Source: Bacteroides sp. 519
GTDB lineage: Bacteria; Bacteroidota; Bacteroidia; Bacteroidales; Bacteroidaceae
Assembly (NCBI RefSeq): GCF_010500955.1
Contig: NZ_QVMJ01000005.1
Coordinates: 159,704 to 223,703, forward strand
Reading direction: 5' to 3'
Length of the DNA: 64,000 nucleotides
This document shows positions 9,262-17,565 of the stretch, piece after piece. The notes beneath the pieces are model-generated. The model was given only the letters and a program-made list of their open reading frames with translations. It searched no databases and was not told the origin of the DNA. The first letter of the stretch is position 1. Every line of letters starts with the position of its first letter. Made by a program: the position numbers and the translations under genes.

Positions 9262-10116
9262 TTATTTCTTTTGTTTTCGTGTTTTCTTTTTTGTACTTTT
9301 TTCTTCAACAAGAGTTAATTCCTCTATTGTCTCTTCGGGAACTTCAATTACTGTTGTGCCTGCATTTTGCAATGTAAAAGGGGTTATAATTCTCCATTTA
9401 TCTTCTTTTTTCATAAGAATACCTGCCAAACGGAATGTTATTTGCCCAATAGCAGTTTGTTCGGGTACAATGAATATACCCCCCCAAGGATGTTGGTTGG
9501 TAGAAGGTGCATCTATTTCGTACTCATTTTTACCCGTTTCCCTGTTCAATTCTTTTCGGTAGATTATGTAAGATACCGTAACAGAATCTGCCTTCTCTAT
9601 GGTGTTAGCAGCTACTAACCATACAAGCCAACCATTCCTTTTGCCAACAGAGGTATCTGTTTCGAACCCTTGTTTATTAAAAGTTGAATCAGTGAGTTGA
9701 TAAAGCTCATTGGGATGAATTTCTGTTAGAAGACGATTGTGAAATTCCAAAGTTTCATAATAACAACTATCACACAGTTCTTTGTAATGTGTTTTGATAA
9801 TAATAGGCACATAGTTACTTGAACGATAACGATTAAAATTCTCATCATGTTCCCAGGGACGAATTGCTTTATCTGTAACACAGTAGCTTTGTTGCAATTT
9901 TACTCCTAGCGAAAACAAAGTACCAAAATCATTACGTCCTCCACGGCCATAATATTCATTAGTGAGTGTATCTTTTAGCTGATAGGATTGACGAAGTACA
10001 AAAAGAGAGTTTTCAATTGCACTAACAACCAATTGTTGGTTATCGGAATAAACAAATTGCGCTTTTACCACGAATGGCAAAACTATTATACACAAAGAAA
10101 TAATTATTTTTTTCAT
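9262..10116 (-). CDS. Secreted hypothetical protein of the kinase operon
   Basis: An open frame begins at 10158, but the ATG at 10116 starts a clean signal peptide (MKKIIISLCIIVLPFVVKAQ) and lies 11 bp after the upstream stop, so I use it (284 aa). The mature part has no motif I recognise. It contains paired cysteines (LCDSC), a beta-rich middle, and ends in a Lys/Arg-rich tail (KSTKKKTRKQKK). It is presumably a periplasmic partner of the FHA-protease encoded just upstream. Function unknown. Confidence 0.7.
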   Translation of the reverse strand: MKKIIISLCIIVLPFVVKAQFVYSDNQQLVVSAIENSLFVLRQSYQLKDTLTNEYYGRGGRNDFGTLFSLGVKLQQSYCVTDKAIRPWEHDENFNRYRSSNYVPIIIKTHYKELCDSCYYETLEFHNRLLTEIHPNELYQLTDSTFNKQGFETDTSVGKRNGWLVWLVAANTIEKADSVTVSYIIYRKELNRETGKNEYEIDAPSTNQHPWGGIFIVPEQTAIGQITFRLAGILMKKEDKWRIITPFTLQNAGTTVIEVPEETIEELTLVEEKSTKKKTRKQKK

Positions 10117-10127
10117 TTCAGTTTCAC

Positions 10128-11780
10128 TTATTTTATTGAGCAAATAGGTACAGCCCAATTATGTTCATTTGTTTTCTCATCTCCTCTGGAAACAATACCC
10201 ACAACAACTAATTTACCATCTTTCAGAGCTAAAATAGGTCCACCGGAATTGCCATGATCTGTTCCCCGGGAATGCAAAATGCAACCATTATTAGCCAATC
10301 CGTTTCTGGAAGCAGTACATTTTACACCTATTGGTTCTATCATATTTTTCCCGTCGAGCACTCCAAGGCCTTTTGGATATCCACATACTATCAGTTCTTG
10401 CATAACCATCAAATTCCGGCTTAGAATTTCATCTGTTTGCAGATTTCCACGCAATCCCCCAGTATTAGTTGTGTACGCCCAGTCAGTAGCCCATATTTCA
10501 TCAGACCATTTAACTCCTTCAACTGGAACCGGATAAGGGAATTGCCATAAAACCGGGTTTCCATTATTTTCATCTACTCCTACCTGAATGATTTTGTCCT
10601 TATTTTCATCCTTTTTAAAATCAGTACTTTTAAATTGAAGCTTTTTACCAGAAGGAGATACAGCTATAAAATATGCTACAATATTTGTCTTCTTCTCAGC
10701 TGCGGCACGAACTGCTTCTGTTGTTTTGGATATATTATCACTAAAGTCCATATATAACCAACCGTATACACAATGTCTGGCTGTTACCAATTTTCCATCA
10801 TTCAATAAAAATCCGGTTCCGCTCCAACCGTAAGGAACTACTTTTATATTTCCATTTTCATCATGTACAGGTTGTCCGTTTCTATCATAGTAAGGATGTG
10901 TCAATACAGTTTCAGTACCATTATCAATACGTACAACCTTCTCTGTTTGTATATAGAAAACATCTTTCAATATATTCTGTTCTTGTAACAATGCGCTGAT
11001 TCCGGTAGTTTTACCTCCTGCTTTCTTTAATGCATTATTAATTGCACGCCCCATTTCATCCTTAACAGTAGCTATCTCTTTTTGATATTTCTTTTTTTGA
11101 TTTTCCAGTTCTATCCGATTAATAGAATCTTGCTTTAAACGTTCTTTCTCTGCTGTGGCCAAAGCTTCTTGCATATCTTGTTCTATTCGGATATTTTCCG
11201 TATGATATTCCTTTATCTTTTCACTTTGACCATACATTATATATCCTCCCACACAAGCAAAAAGTAAAAAAACAAACGATAGCGCTGCAAGCGCCTGTTT
11301 ATATGGCCTTAATGCCTGCTGCCTGAAAAGGTTGAGCCGGGCAGTCATGCCAATACTTTTCACCAGACCTTTCTCGCCCTGCGGAACAATGAATCCCAAT
11401 TTAGGACCATTAGTAGAAAGCTGTATCTCGTCTCCACTTTGCAGATACCATTCTTTTTCTATTTTCCGTCCGTTAAGGTAGGTAGAATTTGTTTGGGATA
11501 GTTGTACCAGTTTCCAGTTATCAGCGTCTTTTATGATTGCTGCATGCCGACGACTTACAGTGCCGAAAGATTCGTCGAAGCGAATTTGGCATTTCGGATC
11601 GCGTCCCAGTTCAATCTGATCTACAATGATCTTTTGCGACTCGCCAGCTTTATGAAATTTGGATGAAACTTTGTGTTCTAATACATAATACCGACGATTG
11701 TTTCCACCAAGTATTGATTTCATGCCGGAACCTACCGATCCTGTAAATGAGCGTTTGTAGCGTTGTGTCTGTTTGGACAT
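10128..11780 (-). CDS. FHA domain - TM - trypsin-like serine protease
   Basis: 550 aa. N-terminal FHA domain ~40-130 keeps the phosphothreonine-binding residues: GR at 59-60, SRRH at 76-79, N98 and NG at 103-104. TM ~162-183, coiled coil ~185-255, then a chymotrypsin-fold protease ~265-550 with H336 (TARHC), probable D433 (TDWAY) and S512 (GNSGGP). The expected topology is FHA inside and protease in the periplasm. The architecture suggests that kinase-made phosphothreonines in the cytoplasm recruit or gate a periplasmic protease, as in DegS-like or Rv3671c-like membrane proteases. The triad is intact, so activity is likely. Substrate unknown. Confidence 0.85.
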   Translation of the reverse strand: MSKQTQRYKRSFTGSVGSGMKSILGGNNRRYYVLEHKVSSKFHKAGESQKIIVDQIELGRDPKCQIRFDESFGTVSRRHAAIIKDADNWKLVQLSQTNSTYLNGRKIEKEWYLQSGDEIQLSTNGPKLGFIVPQGEKGLVKSIGMTARLNLFRQQALRPYKQALAALSFVFLLFACVGGYIMYGQSEKIKEYHTENIRIEQDMQEALATAEKERLKQDSINRIELENQKKKYQKEIATVKDEMGRAINNALKKAGGKTTGISALLQEQNILKDVFYIQTEKVVRIDNGTETVLTHPYYDRNGQPVHDENGNIKVVPYGWSGTGFLLNDGKLVTARHCVYGWLYMDFSDNISKTTEAVRAAAEKKTNIVAYFIAVSPSGKKLQFKSTDFKKDENKDKIIQVGVDENNGNPVLWQFPYPVPVEGVKWSDEIWATDWAYTTNTGGLRGNLQTDEILSRNLMVMQELIVCGYPKGLGVLDGKNMIEPIGVKCTASRNGLANNGCILHSRGTDHGNSGGPILALKDGKLVVVGIVSRGDEKTNEHNWAVPICSIK

Positions 11781-11786
11781 AAGAAA

Positions 11787-12524
11787 CTATTTATAAAATC
11801 TATTAATTAAATTTTCAATTACATAAGAATTCATGCGGGTAAACAAATTGTCCTGTTTCATTTGCAGGTAATGAATTCCATACATCAATACAATACTTAA
11901 TATAAGTGCAATCAAGGTTGTGTCGAAAGCTACGGCCAGCATTGATGTTACGTTTTCAATGCCTTGGGCAGTGGAAGCATCTTTTGCAAATCCCAGAGAG
12001 GCAGCAATACCTAATACGGTTCCGATAAAGCCTACAGAGGGTATTGCCCAGGCGGTATAACGGATGAAGGATTGTTCGCTCTCCATTTCGGCGTTATAGA
12101 TGCGTATCTGCGAATCTACCAGTCCTAAAACTTCGGATGATGATTTACTCAACCGATATTTGATACAGGACTTCTTTATTAAATCCGTCATCAGAAACTT
12201 TTGAGAGTGCTCCAACTGCTGCATATTAAGTTTCAGTTGGTTAACATCTTCCACGCTCAATACCCAGTTCTCTTTTTCGGGTAACAAATGGGCACTGAAT
12301 GCATCATTTTCATAATTTATCTTTTGCAGTAAAGCTAAAACTTCGAACCCCCCAAAGAAGAAAAGGAAATATGTAAACCCCTGAATAATCCCTTCAGGCA
12401 TTACTCCACCCATCATTACTAATATTCGTGGTGGGTCTTTATCGGGGGTTATGGCTACCAGAATAACCATAAACAATGTGGTGATAATTCCACTGGCTAC
12501 TAACCGGATTATCCTTGAATTCAT
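11787..12524 (-). CDS. MotA/TolQ/ExbB-like proton channel subunit
   Basis: 245 aa. Four hydrophobic segments (~6-24, 44-65, 150-172, 190-214) surround a cytoplasmic loop of ~80 residues. The third segment carries AIPSVGFIGTVLGI, the family signature around the channel-lining helices, and the fourth has AFDTTLIALILSIVL. It lies 4 bp after the ExbD/MotB-like gene, so the two should form a 5:2-type stator that uses proton flow to move a partner. It is shorter than ZorA of Zorya systems, with no long cytoplasmic tail, and it is not next to tonB or tolA. Confidence 0.82.
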   Translation of the reverse strand: MNSRIIRLVASGIITTLFMVILVAITPDKDPPRILVMMGGVMPEGIIQGFTYFLFFFGGFEVLALLQKINYENDAFSAHLLPEKENWVLSVEDVNQLKLNMQQLEHSQKFLMTDLIKKSCIKYRLSKSSSEVLGLVDSQIRIYNAEMESEQSFIRYTAWAIPSVGFIGTVLGIAASLGFAKDASTAQGIENVTSMLAVAFDTTLIALILSIVLMYGIHYLQMKQDNLFTRMNSYVIENLINRFYK

Positions 12525-12528
12525 ATTG

Positions 12529-13428
12529 TTATTTTATTACTTCACCTTCCCCCCATTGTGGTTCACGGTGACTGATTATTTCAAAACCAAAATTACTTAA
12601 TCGGAAAGAAACTACACACTTAGTTGTTCTACTTGAAAGATATATCGGTCCTATTTCCTTTCGTTGCTCATCTGGTTTTCCGGGATGAAAAATTAGTATA
12701 CATGTTACATTTGCATTTGTACCAGATGATTTTTTATAAATATTAATCCAAACTGTATATTCATCGGGATATATCTGTGGTACATAAAATAGCTCGAATC
12801 TTTCCTGATCACTTATTTCCCGCTCTCTTACATCCTCACCCAATATACCCCATGATTTGGATGGATACATGCGCCAACATTGTTCCGGCGACATGCCAAA
12901 ACGTTGTACACCCATATCTACATCTGTATTTGATTCTTCCCATTTGCACAAAATGCCAAATTTGGCAAATACTCCCAATGTTTTTTCTACCGTATTAGCT
13001 GGTTTGTTTTTTTCTTCGGCTTCTGTAGCTCTGGTTGTCATTTCGGCAAGTTTGGCTTTAAGTTTTTCTATTTCTTCCTGCTGGGTTTGAACCGTTTCTT
13101 TTAATGTTCTGTTTTCTTCTGTTATTTGCTGTATTTCTTTTTCCAGTTCGGCTAGTTTGTTTTTCAATTCACTCATCTTAGATTTGATTGTTTCCATCTC
13201 TTCTTTAAGTGTATTAAATACTTCTGTAGGAACACTGTTCTTTACCTTTTCCAGAAGTTCTTCAACATCCGAAGCTATAACTTCTATTTCTTTTACTTTT
13301 TTTATTAATTCCACATTTTCCTGTGTCATTTTAGGGACAATGATGAACAAGATAATAACCGCGCCTAATGCACCCGATAGTAAATCAAGGAAGGATGTTC
13401 CGAATATGTTTATCTCTTTGCGTGCCAT
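12529..13428 (-). CDS. ExbD/MotB-like single-TM stator partner with coiled coil
   Basis: 299 aa. Short basic N-terminus, then one TM helix (~10-32) containing SFLDLLSGALGAVIILF; D15 is in the place of the proton-carrying aspartate of ExbD/MotB/ZorB. A long coiled coil (~38-140, rich in E/K heptads) and a C-terminal beta domain of ~150 residues follow. I see no OmpA peptidoglycan-binding signature, so this is not a standard MotB. It pairs with the ExbB-like gene 4 bp downstream. The coiled coil could span the periplasm to reach the secreted or protease partners of the operon. Confidence 0.75.
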   Translation of the reverse strand: MARKEINIFGTSFLDLLSGALGAVIILFIIVPKMTQENVELIKKVKEIEVIASDVEELLEKVKNSVPTEVFNTLKEEMETIKSKMSELKNKLAELEKEIQQITEENRTLKETVQTQQEEIEKLKAKLAEMTTRATEAEEKNKPANTVEKTLGVFAKFGILCKWEESNTDVDMGVQRFGMSPEQCWRMYPSKSWGILGEDVREREISDQERFELFYVPQIYPDEYTVWINIYKKSSGTNANVTCILIFHPGKPDEQRKEIGPIYLSSRTTKCVVSFRLSNFGFEIISHREPQWGEGEVIK

Positions 13429-13429
13429 A

Positions 13430-14737
13430 TTAATATCCTTCGACCCTAAGTTTCACATCTCCAACAGATATAATATCACCGGGCGATATATAAAAGCCAT
13501 TCGTAGTTACTTCTGTAGAATTTACATAAGTGCCATTCAAAGAAAGCTTCCATCCTGTAGAGAGTGTTTTTTCCCATTGTCCGTCACGTATTAACCATAC
13601 AGCTTTTGCCGAATCATATTCAAGAGTACAATGTTTCCGGGATATATAACTACTTTCATCTTCTTTAATGGAAATAGCATTTGGAGTCATTCTGTCCTCA
13701 CGCCCCAATGTAATGATCCGGCGTTGTCCTGAAAGCAATTCATTGAGTTTATATATTTTCCCAAATTCTTCTCCCTGCATCACTTTTAGCAGAATACCAT
13801 TTCTCACCTGCATATTGGGCTTTTCGCCAGACGAGATAGACTGGTATTTATAACTTTCATTGGTGCTTTTAGGTAATAATGCCAGAACTTGGTCAACATT
13901 TTGCAACCGCTTTTTAAAGTCGGGTTCCAGACAGCCTTCCATCATTCCCATCCAATGTTTACCAGTATGGGAGTTTGCTAATAGCGTTCTGTCCCATTTT
14001 CCTTTTTTTCCGTTTTCTACGTATGTAGGTAAATCTCTTTCGGAACTTAAACTACCAAAAGGCATCTCGTATGTCAGCATTTGGTAAAACATGACTCCGA
14101 ACGAGAAAATATCCGTGGTTGGTAGTACGGTAGCGTCGCCCCGCCGGGGATTGATCTGTTCGGGCGGCATATACCCATAGGTTCCGAATATTTGTTTGGG
14201 AGTACCAAGGATACCACGTTCCGTCATTCTTTTGTTCTGGTCGCCGGCAATACCAAAATCAGTTAGTACAGCTGTTCCGTTTTGACGGATTAATACATTC
14301 TCCGGTTTCAGGTCACGATGTACTTTGCCGCAATTATGGAGATCACGAAGTCCAAACAACACTTGGCTAGCTACTGCTTCAAAATTAAGTTTACGTGTCT
14401 CAGCTGCAGTAAGCAAATCTCCTCCGGGGCAATATTCCATTACAATGTATGGATTTCCTTGTACAATGCCTTTCTCGTGTGAGTGGACCAGATAATTGCT
14501 TTGTATTTGTCCGGCCTCAAACTCCATGTCGAATCTCTTCATTAACTTATTTCTTTCATGAGATTCAACTGTCCATAATTTAAGTAGTTTGAGCGCGTAT
14601 ATTTGCCCGGAAGAATTCTTTACCTGAAACACTTTACCAAAGGTTCCTTCTCCCAATTGTTTAAGGATAGTATAATGTTGGTTTATACAATCTCCAATTC
14701 GAAAATCACAACGTTCACATGGAATATAACCAGTCAT
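13430..14737 (-). CDS. Soluble Ser/Thr protein kinase with C-terminal FHA domain
   Basis: 435 aa. Kinase domain ~20-285: GEGTFGKV, K50 (YALK), HRDLKPEN (D142), DFG (160-162), GYMPPEQ. C-terminal FHA ~325-435 with LGRE, SRKH and LNGTYVN. An N-terminal CxxC (PCERC) with C17 may bind metal or be incidental. No TM segment, so it is cytoplasmic. Unlike the two membrane kinases it keeps the canonical HRD, so it may be the master kinase, binding phosphorylated partners through FHA. It starts 2 bp after the zinc-ribbon/FHA gene and ends 1 bp before the ExbD-like gene. Confidence 0.9.
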   Translation of the reverse strand: MTGYIPCERCDFRIGDCINQHYTILKQLGEGTFGKVFQVKNSSGQIYALKLLKLWTVESHERNKLMKRFDMEFEAGQIQSNYLVHSHEKGIVQGNPYIVMEYCPGGDLLTAAETRKLNFEAVASQVLFGLRDLHNCGKVHRDLKPENVLIRQNGTAVLTDFGIAGDQNKRMTERGILGTPKQIFGTYGYMPPEQINPRRGDATVLPTTDIFSFGVMFYQMLTYEMPFGSLSSERDLPTYVENGKKGKWDRTLLANSHTGKHWMGMMEGCLEPDFKKRLQNVDQVLALLPKSTNESYKYQSISSGEKPNMQVRNGILLKVMQGEEFGKIYKLNELLSGQRRIITLGREDRMTPNAISIKEDESSYISRKHCTLEYDSAKAVWLIRDGQWEKTLSTGWKLSLNGTYVNSTEVTTNGFYISPGDIISVGDVKLRVEGY

Positions 14738-14739
14738 TT

Positions 14740-15450
14740 TTATCCCTTAAATTCAAATAATCTGTTTCCGAGTACCACTATATCTCCGTTTTCCAGCTTT
14801 ATCTTTTTTCCGGCACGAATGAATGTTGTTTGCTGTTCACTTTTGTCTTCAATGTACCATTCATTACCTTCGCAAATCAATACAGCCTGTTCTTTAGATG
14901 TTATAGTATTGTTATTAGGATCTGTATTGGCTCGGTTGAGTATAATGAGTTTCCCCGAATATGTAATAGGATTGTAGGTTACTTCTTCTCCTTTCCATGG
15001 TATAGGTTTCAGCGTACAAAAGTTACCTTGCTGTGGCGACTCCCAAGCATTTACTGTTCCCATTTTCAGAGAAGAACCACAAGAAGAACAAAATTTCATG
15101 GTGGGAGATACTGAATTTCCACATTTGGGACATGTTTTAGTCTTTTGTTCCGGACTTATTTTGACTTTTGATTTTCCAATATCATTTCCGCAATTGGGGC
15201 ATACATTCATTTTATCACTGATAATGTATCCACACGCCGAACAATTGGTATTTTCACTGGGATCAAGATCATTCCCTGTATTAAGATGTTTGCCATTTTC
15301 GGGTACAGTTCCTCTTAGTACATCAGCTATAGGTTCTGATTTCCTGCCTGAAATATTATTTTCAATCATCGAACCCATTAAGGGTGCGTTACATTTTTCA
15401 CATTTCTGGTTTTGGTCCGGATTTTCCCAACCACAGTTTTTGCATCGCAT
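14740..15450 (-). CDS. Zinc-ribbon protein with C-terminal FHA-like domain
   Basis: 236 aa, first gene of the operon. Three Cys4 zinc ribbons: CKNCGWENPDQNQKCEKC (3-20), CSACGY to CPNCG, and CPKCGNSVSPTMKFCSSCG. The C-terminal ~90 residues (about 145-236) look like a diverged FHA fold (LIILNRA to LENGDIVVLGNRLFEF), lacking the clear SxRH motif. No TM segment. It is probably an adaptor that binds phosphorylated partners; such zinc-ribbon/FHA proteins often accompany bacterial kinases. It could equally act as a regulator. Confidence 0.78.
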   Translation of the reverse strand: MRCKNCGWENPDQNQKCEKCNAPLMGSMIENNISGRKSEPIADVLRGTVPENGKHLNTGNDLDPSENTNCSACGYIISDKMNVCPNCGNDIGKSKVKISPEQKTKTCPKCGNSVSPTMKFCSSCGSSLKMGTVNAWESPQQGNFCTLKPIPWKGEEVTYNPITYSGKLIILNRANTDPNNNTITSKEQAVLICEGNEWYIEDKSEQQTTFIRAGKKIKLENGDIVVLGNRLFEFKG

Positions 15451-15780
15451 AGATAGTGTTTTATAATTCTTGAATGCAAGTATAATGTTTTATTTAGTTA
15501 AATCAAATTACACATTTTCACATAAATTCTAAATAATTGCACACAAAAAACACAATTCAATGCTCGTTTTTATATTTTTTATGTTTATCTCATAATGTAT
15601 TCTGCTCAACTTAAGCTGAAAGAGTTTACTTTCCTTACATATTTAAAAACACAAAAAAAGTTAATCGCTATATTAATGCAATCTTTGTTAAATAATCATC
15701 ATGCCATACGATTCTCTACATGTTACCATATGTTAACCCCAATTTGGAAATCTCAAAAAATACCCATAACTTTCGTATAA
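15451..15780 (-). other. Long AT-rich leader of the kinase operon
   Basis: Some 330 bp without a convincing gene on either strand. If the minus-strand -7 element at 15781-15788 is used, nearly all of this would be transcribed as a ~320-nt 5' leader of the zinc-ribbon gene. I see no strong hairpin or coding signal in it. Confidence 0.3.
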
Positions 15781-15808
15781 CAAAGATATACGGGAGGTAT
15801 ACCACAAA
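15781..15808 (-). promoter_or_regulatory. Candidate promoter of the ten-gene operon
   Basis: The minus strand has TATCTTTG (15788-15781) with TTTG at 15808-15805. The spacing is 16 bp rather than the usual 19. No better element was found closer to the zinc-ribbon gene. Confidence 0.4.
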
Positions 15809-15846
15809 CGGGCTGGAAAACATATTGTTTCCAGCCCGTTTTTTTT
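15806..15846 (+). terminator. Strong terminator-like hairpin with T run
   Basis: AAACGGGCTGGAAA (15806-15819) pairs perfectly with TTTCCAGCCCGTTT (15828-15841), an 8-nt loop between, and T continues to 15846 on the + strand. No + strand gene precedes it, so it may end an unrecognised small RNA. It overlaps the operon's candidate -35-like element. Confidence 0.6.
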
Positions 15847-15863
15847 GTGCAATTATTGTTTTT

Positions 15864-15981
15864 GTGGTTACCACTGACATTTCTGTGCTTAACAAAACAG
15901 GTGTTCTTGGTAACCACAACCAGTACTCTTGGTAACCACAACTGTATTCTTGGTAACCACGGCTACCAGTTTTGGCATGCC
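15864..15981. repeat. Array A: palindromes at 21-22 bp spacing (GGTAACC core)
   Basis: Palindrome centres fall at about 15869 (GTGGTTACCAC), 15889 (degenerate GTGCTTAAC), 15912, 15934, 15955 (each CTTGGTAACCAC) and 15977 (GGCATGCC), i.e. every 21-22 bp. The bases between copies are not conserved. Two helical turns per step would put all copies on one face of the DNA. It sits between the kinase operon and a small secreted-protein gene. It resembles arrays at 23749 and 54290 in design but not in sequence. Confidence 0.65.
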
Positions 15982-16080
15982 GTGTGAAAAATGAAATTAA
16001 GCAGGGTATTTTTCGATTGAATGTAGAATCTATGCAGATATGGAAAAGTTAATAATACGCAAAAATATTTTAGGAGAACA

Positions 16081-16120
16081 AAAAAGGCTATCTCATATTT
16101 TCTTTTGAGACAGCCTTTTT
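16081..16120 (-). terminator. Intrinsic terminator after the small secreted protein gene
   Basis: AAAAAGGCTATCTCA (16081-16095) pairs with TGAGACAGCCTTTTT (16106-16120), one mismatch. It starts 43 bp after the stop at 16164 on the minus strand and has T runs on both sides, so it could work in both directions. Confidence 0.75.
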
Positions 16121-16163
16121 ACTATTGAATTGTTTTCTTTTCCTTTCCGAATCATAACTCTAA

Positions 16164-16517
16164 TTATTCAAGGATGATACCTTTGTTTTTCAGAGTTGTA
16201 TTCATTAGTTCTAAATACTTAGTGTATTGTTCTTTTGTTAATGTCTTTTTCATCAACTTCAGGTTACCATATACTGCATTGTGAATTTTGGCTTTCTGAT
16301 TCTTTTTAGCACGGGTTGCCTGACTCATCTGCTCTGTAAAGAACACAGTGATGTTTCTAACCTCATCAGTTTGAGAAGCTTCCAACTCTAAATACTTACC
16401 CAATTTGCTTACATTAATATTGGTATCCCATTTTACTACAGTTGGCTGATTGCTTACAGCAAAAGAACTAACACCAACACAAAATACAGTAGCTATTGCT
16501 AATACTAAACGTTTCAT
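16164..16517 (-). CDS. Small secreted protein, function unknown
   Basis: 117 aa. Signal peptide 1-20 (MKRLVLAIATVFCVGVSSFA), then a mostly helical mature domain with conserved-looking segments QTDEVRNITVFFTEQM and LTKEQYTKYLELMNTTL. This pattern (helical, secreted, LTxEQYxKYL) is common in Bacteroidales proteins distantly reminiscent of Spy/CpxP periplasmic chaperones, but I cannot prove that. It is a monocistronic unit with its own promoter and terminator. Confidence 0.75.
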   Translation of the reverse strand: MKRLVLAIATVFCVGVSSFAVSNQPTVVKWDTNINVSKLGKYLELEASQTDEVRNITVFFTEQMSQATRAKKNQKAKIHNAVYGNLKLMKKTLTKEQYTKYLELMNTTLKNKGIILE

Positions 16518-16598
16518 AATACTTACTTTTTTAATTATAATCCTAAAAACTAATACCTATTGAAAAAACTTAAGCGCTTAATATTTTTTTTCTCTTTG

Positions 16599-16606
16599 CA
16601 AAGATA
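16599..16606 (-). promoter_or_regulatory. -7 element for the small secreted protein gene
   Basis: The minus strand reads TATCTTTG, 82 bp before the start codon at 16517. No clear TTTG at 19 bp. The rest of the 355-bp divergent intergenic region 16518-16872 is AT-rich with no gene. Confidence 0.5.
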
Positions 16607-16839
16607 GAAAATATGTTTTATAACATAACAACGAAGCAAACTAAAATATGTTCTTCAGCATGTTTGTTTAACTAATGTTGTTATATTCAGTATTATTGTA
16701 ACACTTTTGTAATATAATACATCTGTTCTTATGCACAGAGACATAGAAATGCAGTAATTTCAAATAAGAATATGTATTCATGCAAAGAACTCTATATATC
16801 TGTATCTCTATGTTTTATCCCTCATATTATATTTATTTA

Positions 16840-16847
16840 TATCTTTG
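16840..16847 (+). promoter_or_regulatory. -7 element for the DUF5020 gene
   Basis: TATCTTTG, 25 bp before the start at 16873, predicting an RNA start near 16854. The -33 region is T-rich without a clean TTTG. Confidence 0.5.
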
Positions 16848-16872
16848 CGCCAAATCATAAAAAAACATTAAA

Positions 16873-17565
16873 ATGAAGAAAACACTTACGCTTGCATTGC
16901 TATTATGCAGTTTTTTAGTTCTTAATGCACAAAACATTCAGTTTCATTACGACTTTGGTAGTATGTTGTACGATGAACTGGATACACGTCCTAAACTAAC
17001 TACTACAGTAGAAATGTTTAAACCCGACAAATGGGGAAGCACATTCTTTTTTGTAGATATGGATTATACCGGAAAAGGAGTAGCTTCGGCATACTGGGAA
17101 ATAGCACGCGAATTGAAATTCTGGAACGGCCCAATTTCTGCACATGTTGAGTACAATGGCGGTTTAAGATACATTGATAATGCTTTTCTGTTTGGTCCAA
17201 CCTATACATATAACAGTTCCGATTTCAGCAAAGGGTTCTCTTTTACACCGATGTACAAATACATCCATAAAAACTCTTCATCGCATAACTTCCAGCTAAC
17301 CGGAACATGGTATCTGCATTTTGCACAACAAAAGCTAACCTTTACTGGCTTTGTTGACTTCTGGCGCGAGAAGAATCCTTTTACCGGCAAAGAATATATA
17401 TTCCTCACCGAACCACAGTTCTGGGTAAACCTCAACAAGTTTAAAGGGGTAGATAAAGATTTCAACATGAGTGTAGGTACCGAATGGGAACTCAGCAACA
17501 ACTTTGCTGCCCGTAAAGGCTTCTACTGCCTTCCAACACTTGCTGTAAAATGGACGTTTAATTAG
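16873..17565 (+). CDS. DUF5020 family outer-membrane protein (Tsx-like)
   Basis: 230 aa. Signal peptide 1-19 (cut after LNA), then alternating aromatic beta strands (FHYDFGSMLYDEL, STFFFVDMDYTG, KWTF at the C-terminus) typical of a small beta barrel. I recognise it as DUF5020, which has been likened to the Tsx nucleoside channel. The next gene, a nucleobase permease, supports a role in letting nucleosides or bases cross the outer membrane. The final residues end in an aromatic-containing strand as expected for an outer-membrane porin. Confidence 0.8.
   Translation: MKKTLTLALLLCSFLVLNAQNIQFHYDFGSMLYDELDTRPKLTTTVEMFKPDKWGSTFFFVDMDYTGKGVASAYWEIARELKFWNGPISAHVEYNGGLRYIDNAFLFGPTYTYNSSDFSKGFSFTPMYKYIHKNSSSHNFQLTGTWYLHFAQQKLTFTGFVDFWREKNPFTGKEYIFLTEPQFWVNLNKFKGVDKDFNMSVGTEWELSNNFAARKGFYCLPTLAVKWTFN

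Noticed and set aside
11787..13428. Zorya defence (ZorA/ZorB) or T9SS GldL/GldM
   Set aside because: The ExbB-like protein lacks the long ZorA tail, the ExbD-like protein shows no peptidoglycan-binding OmpA domain, and no ZorC/D/E or gld genes are present. The resemblance is only at the stator level.
14740..15450. Type VI secretion regulation module (PpkA/PppA/Fha)
   Set aside because: Kinase, PP2C and FHA occur, but no tss/tagH genes (sheath, VgrG, ClpV) are found in the window.
15595..15935. Short frames on both strands in the leader/array A region
   Set aside because: No signal peptide, domain or ribosome site; they arise from AT-rich and repeated DNA.
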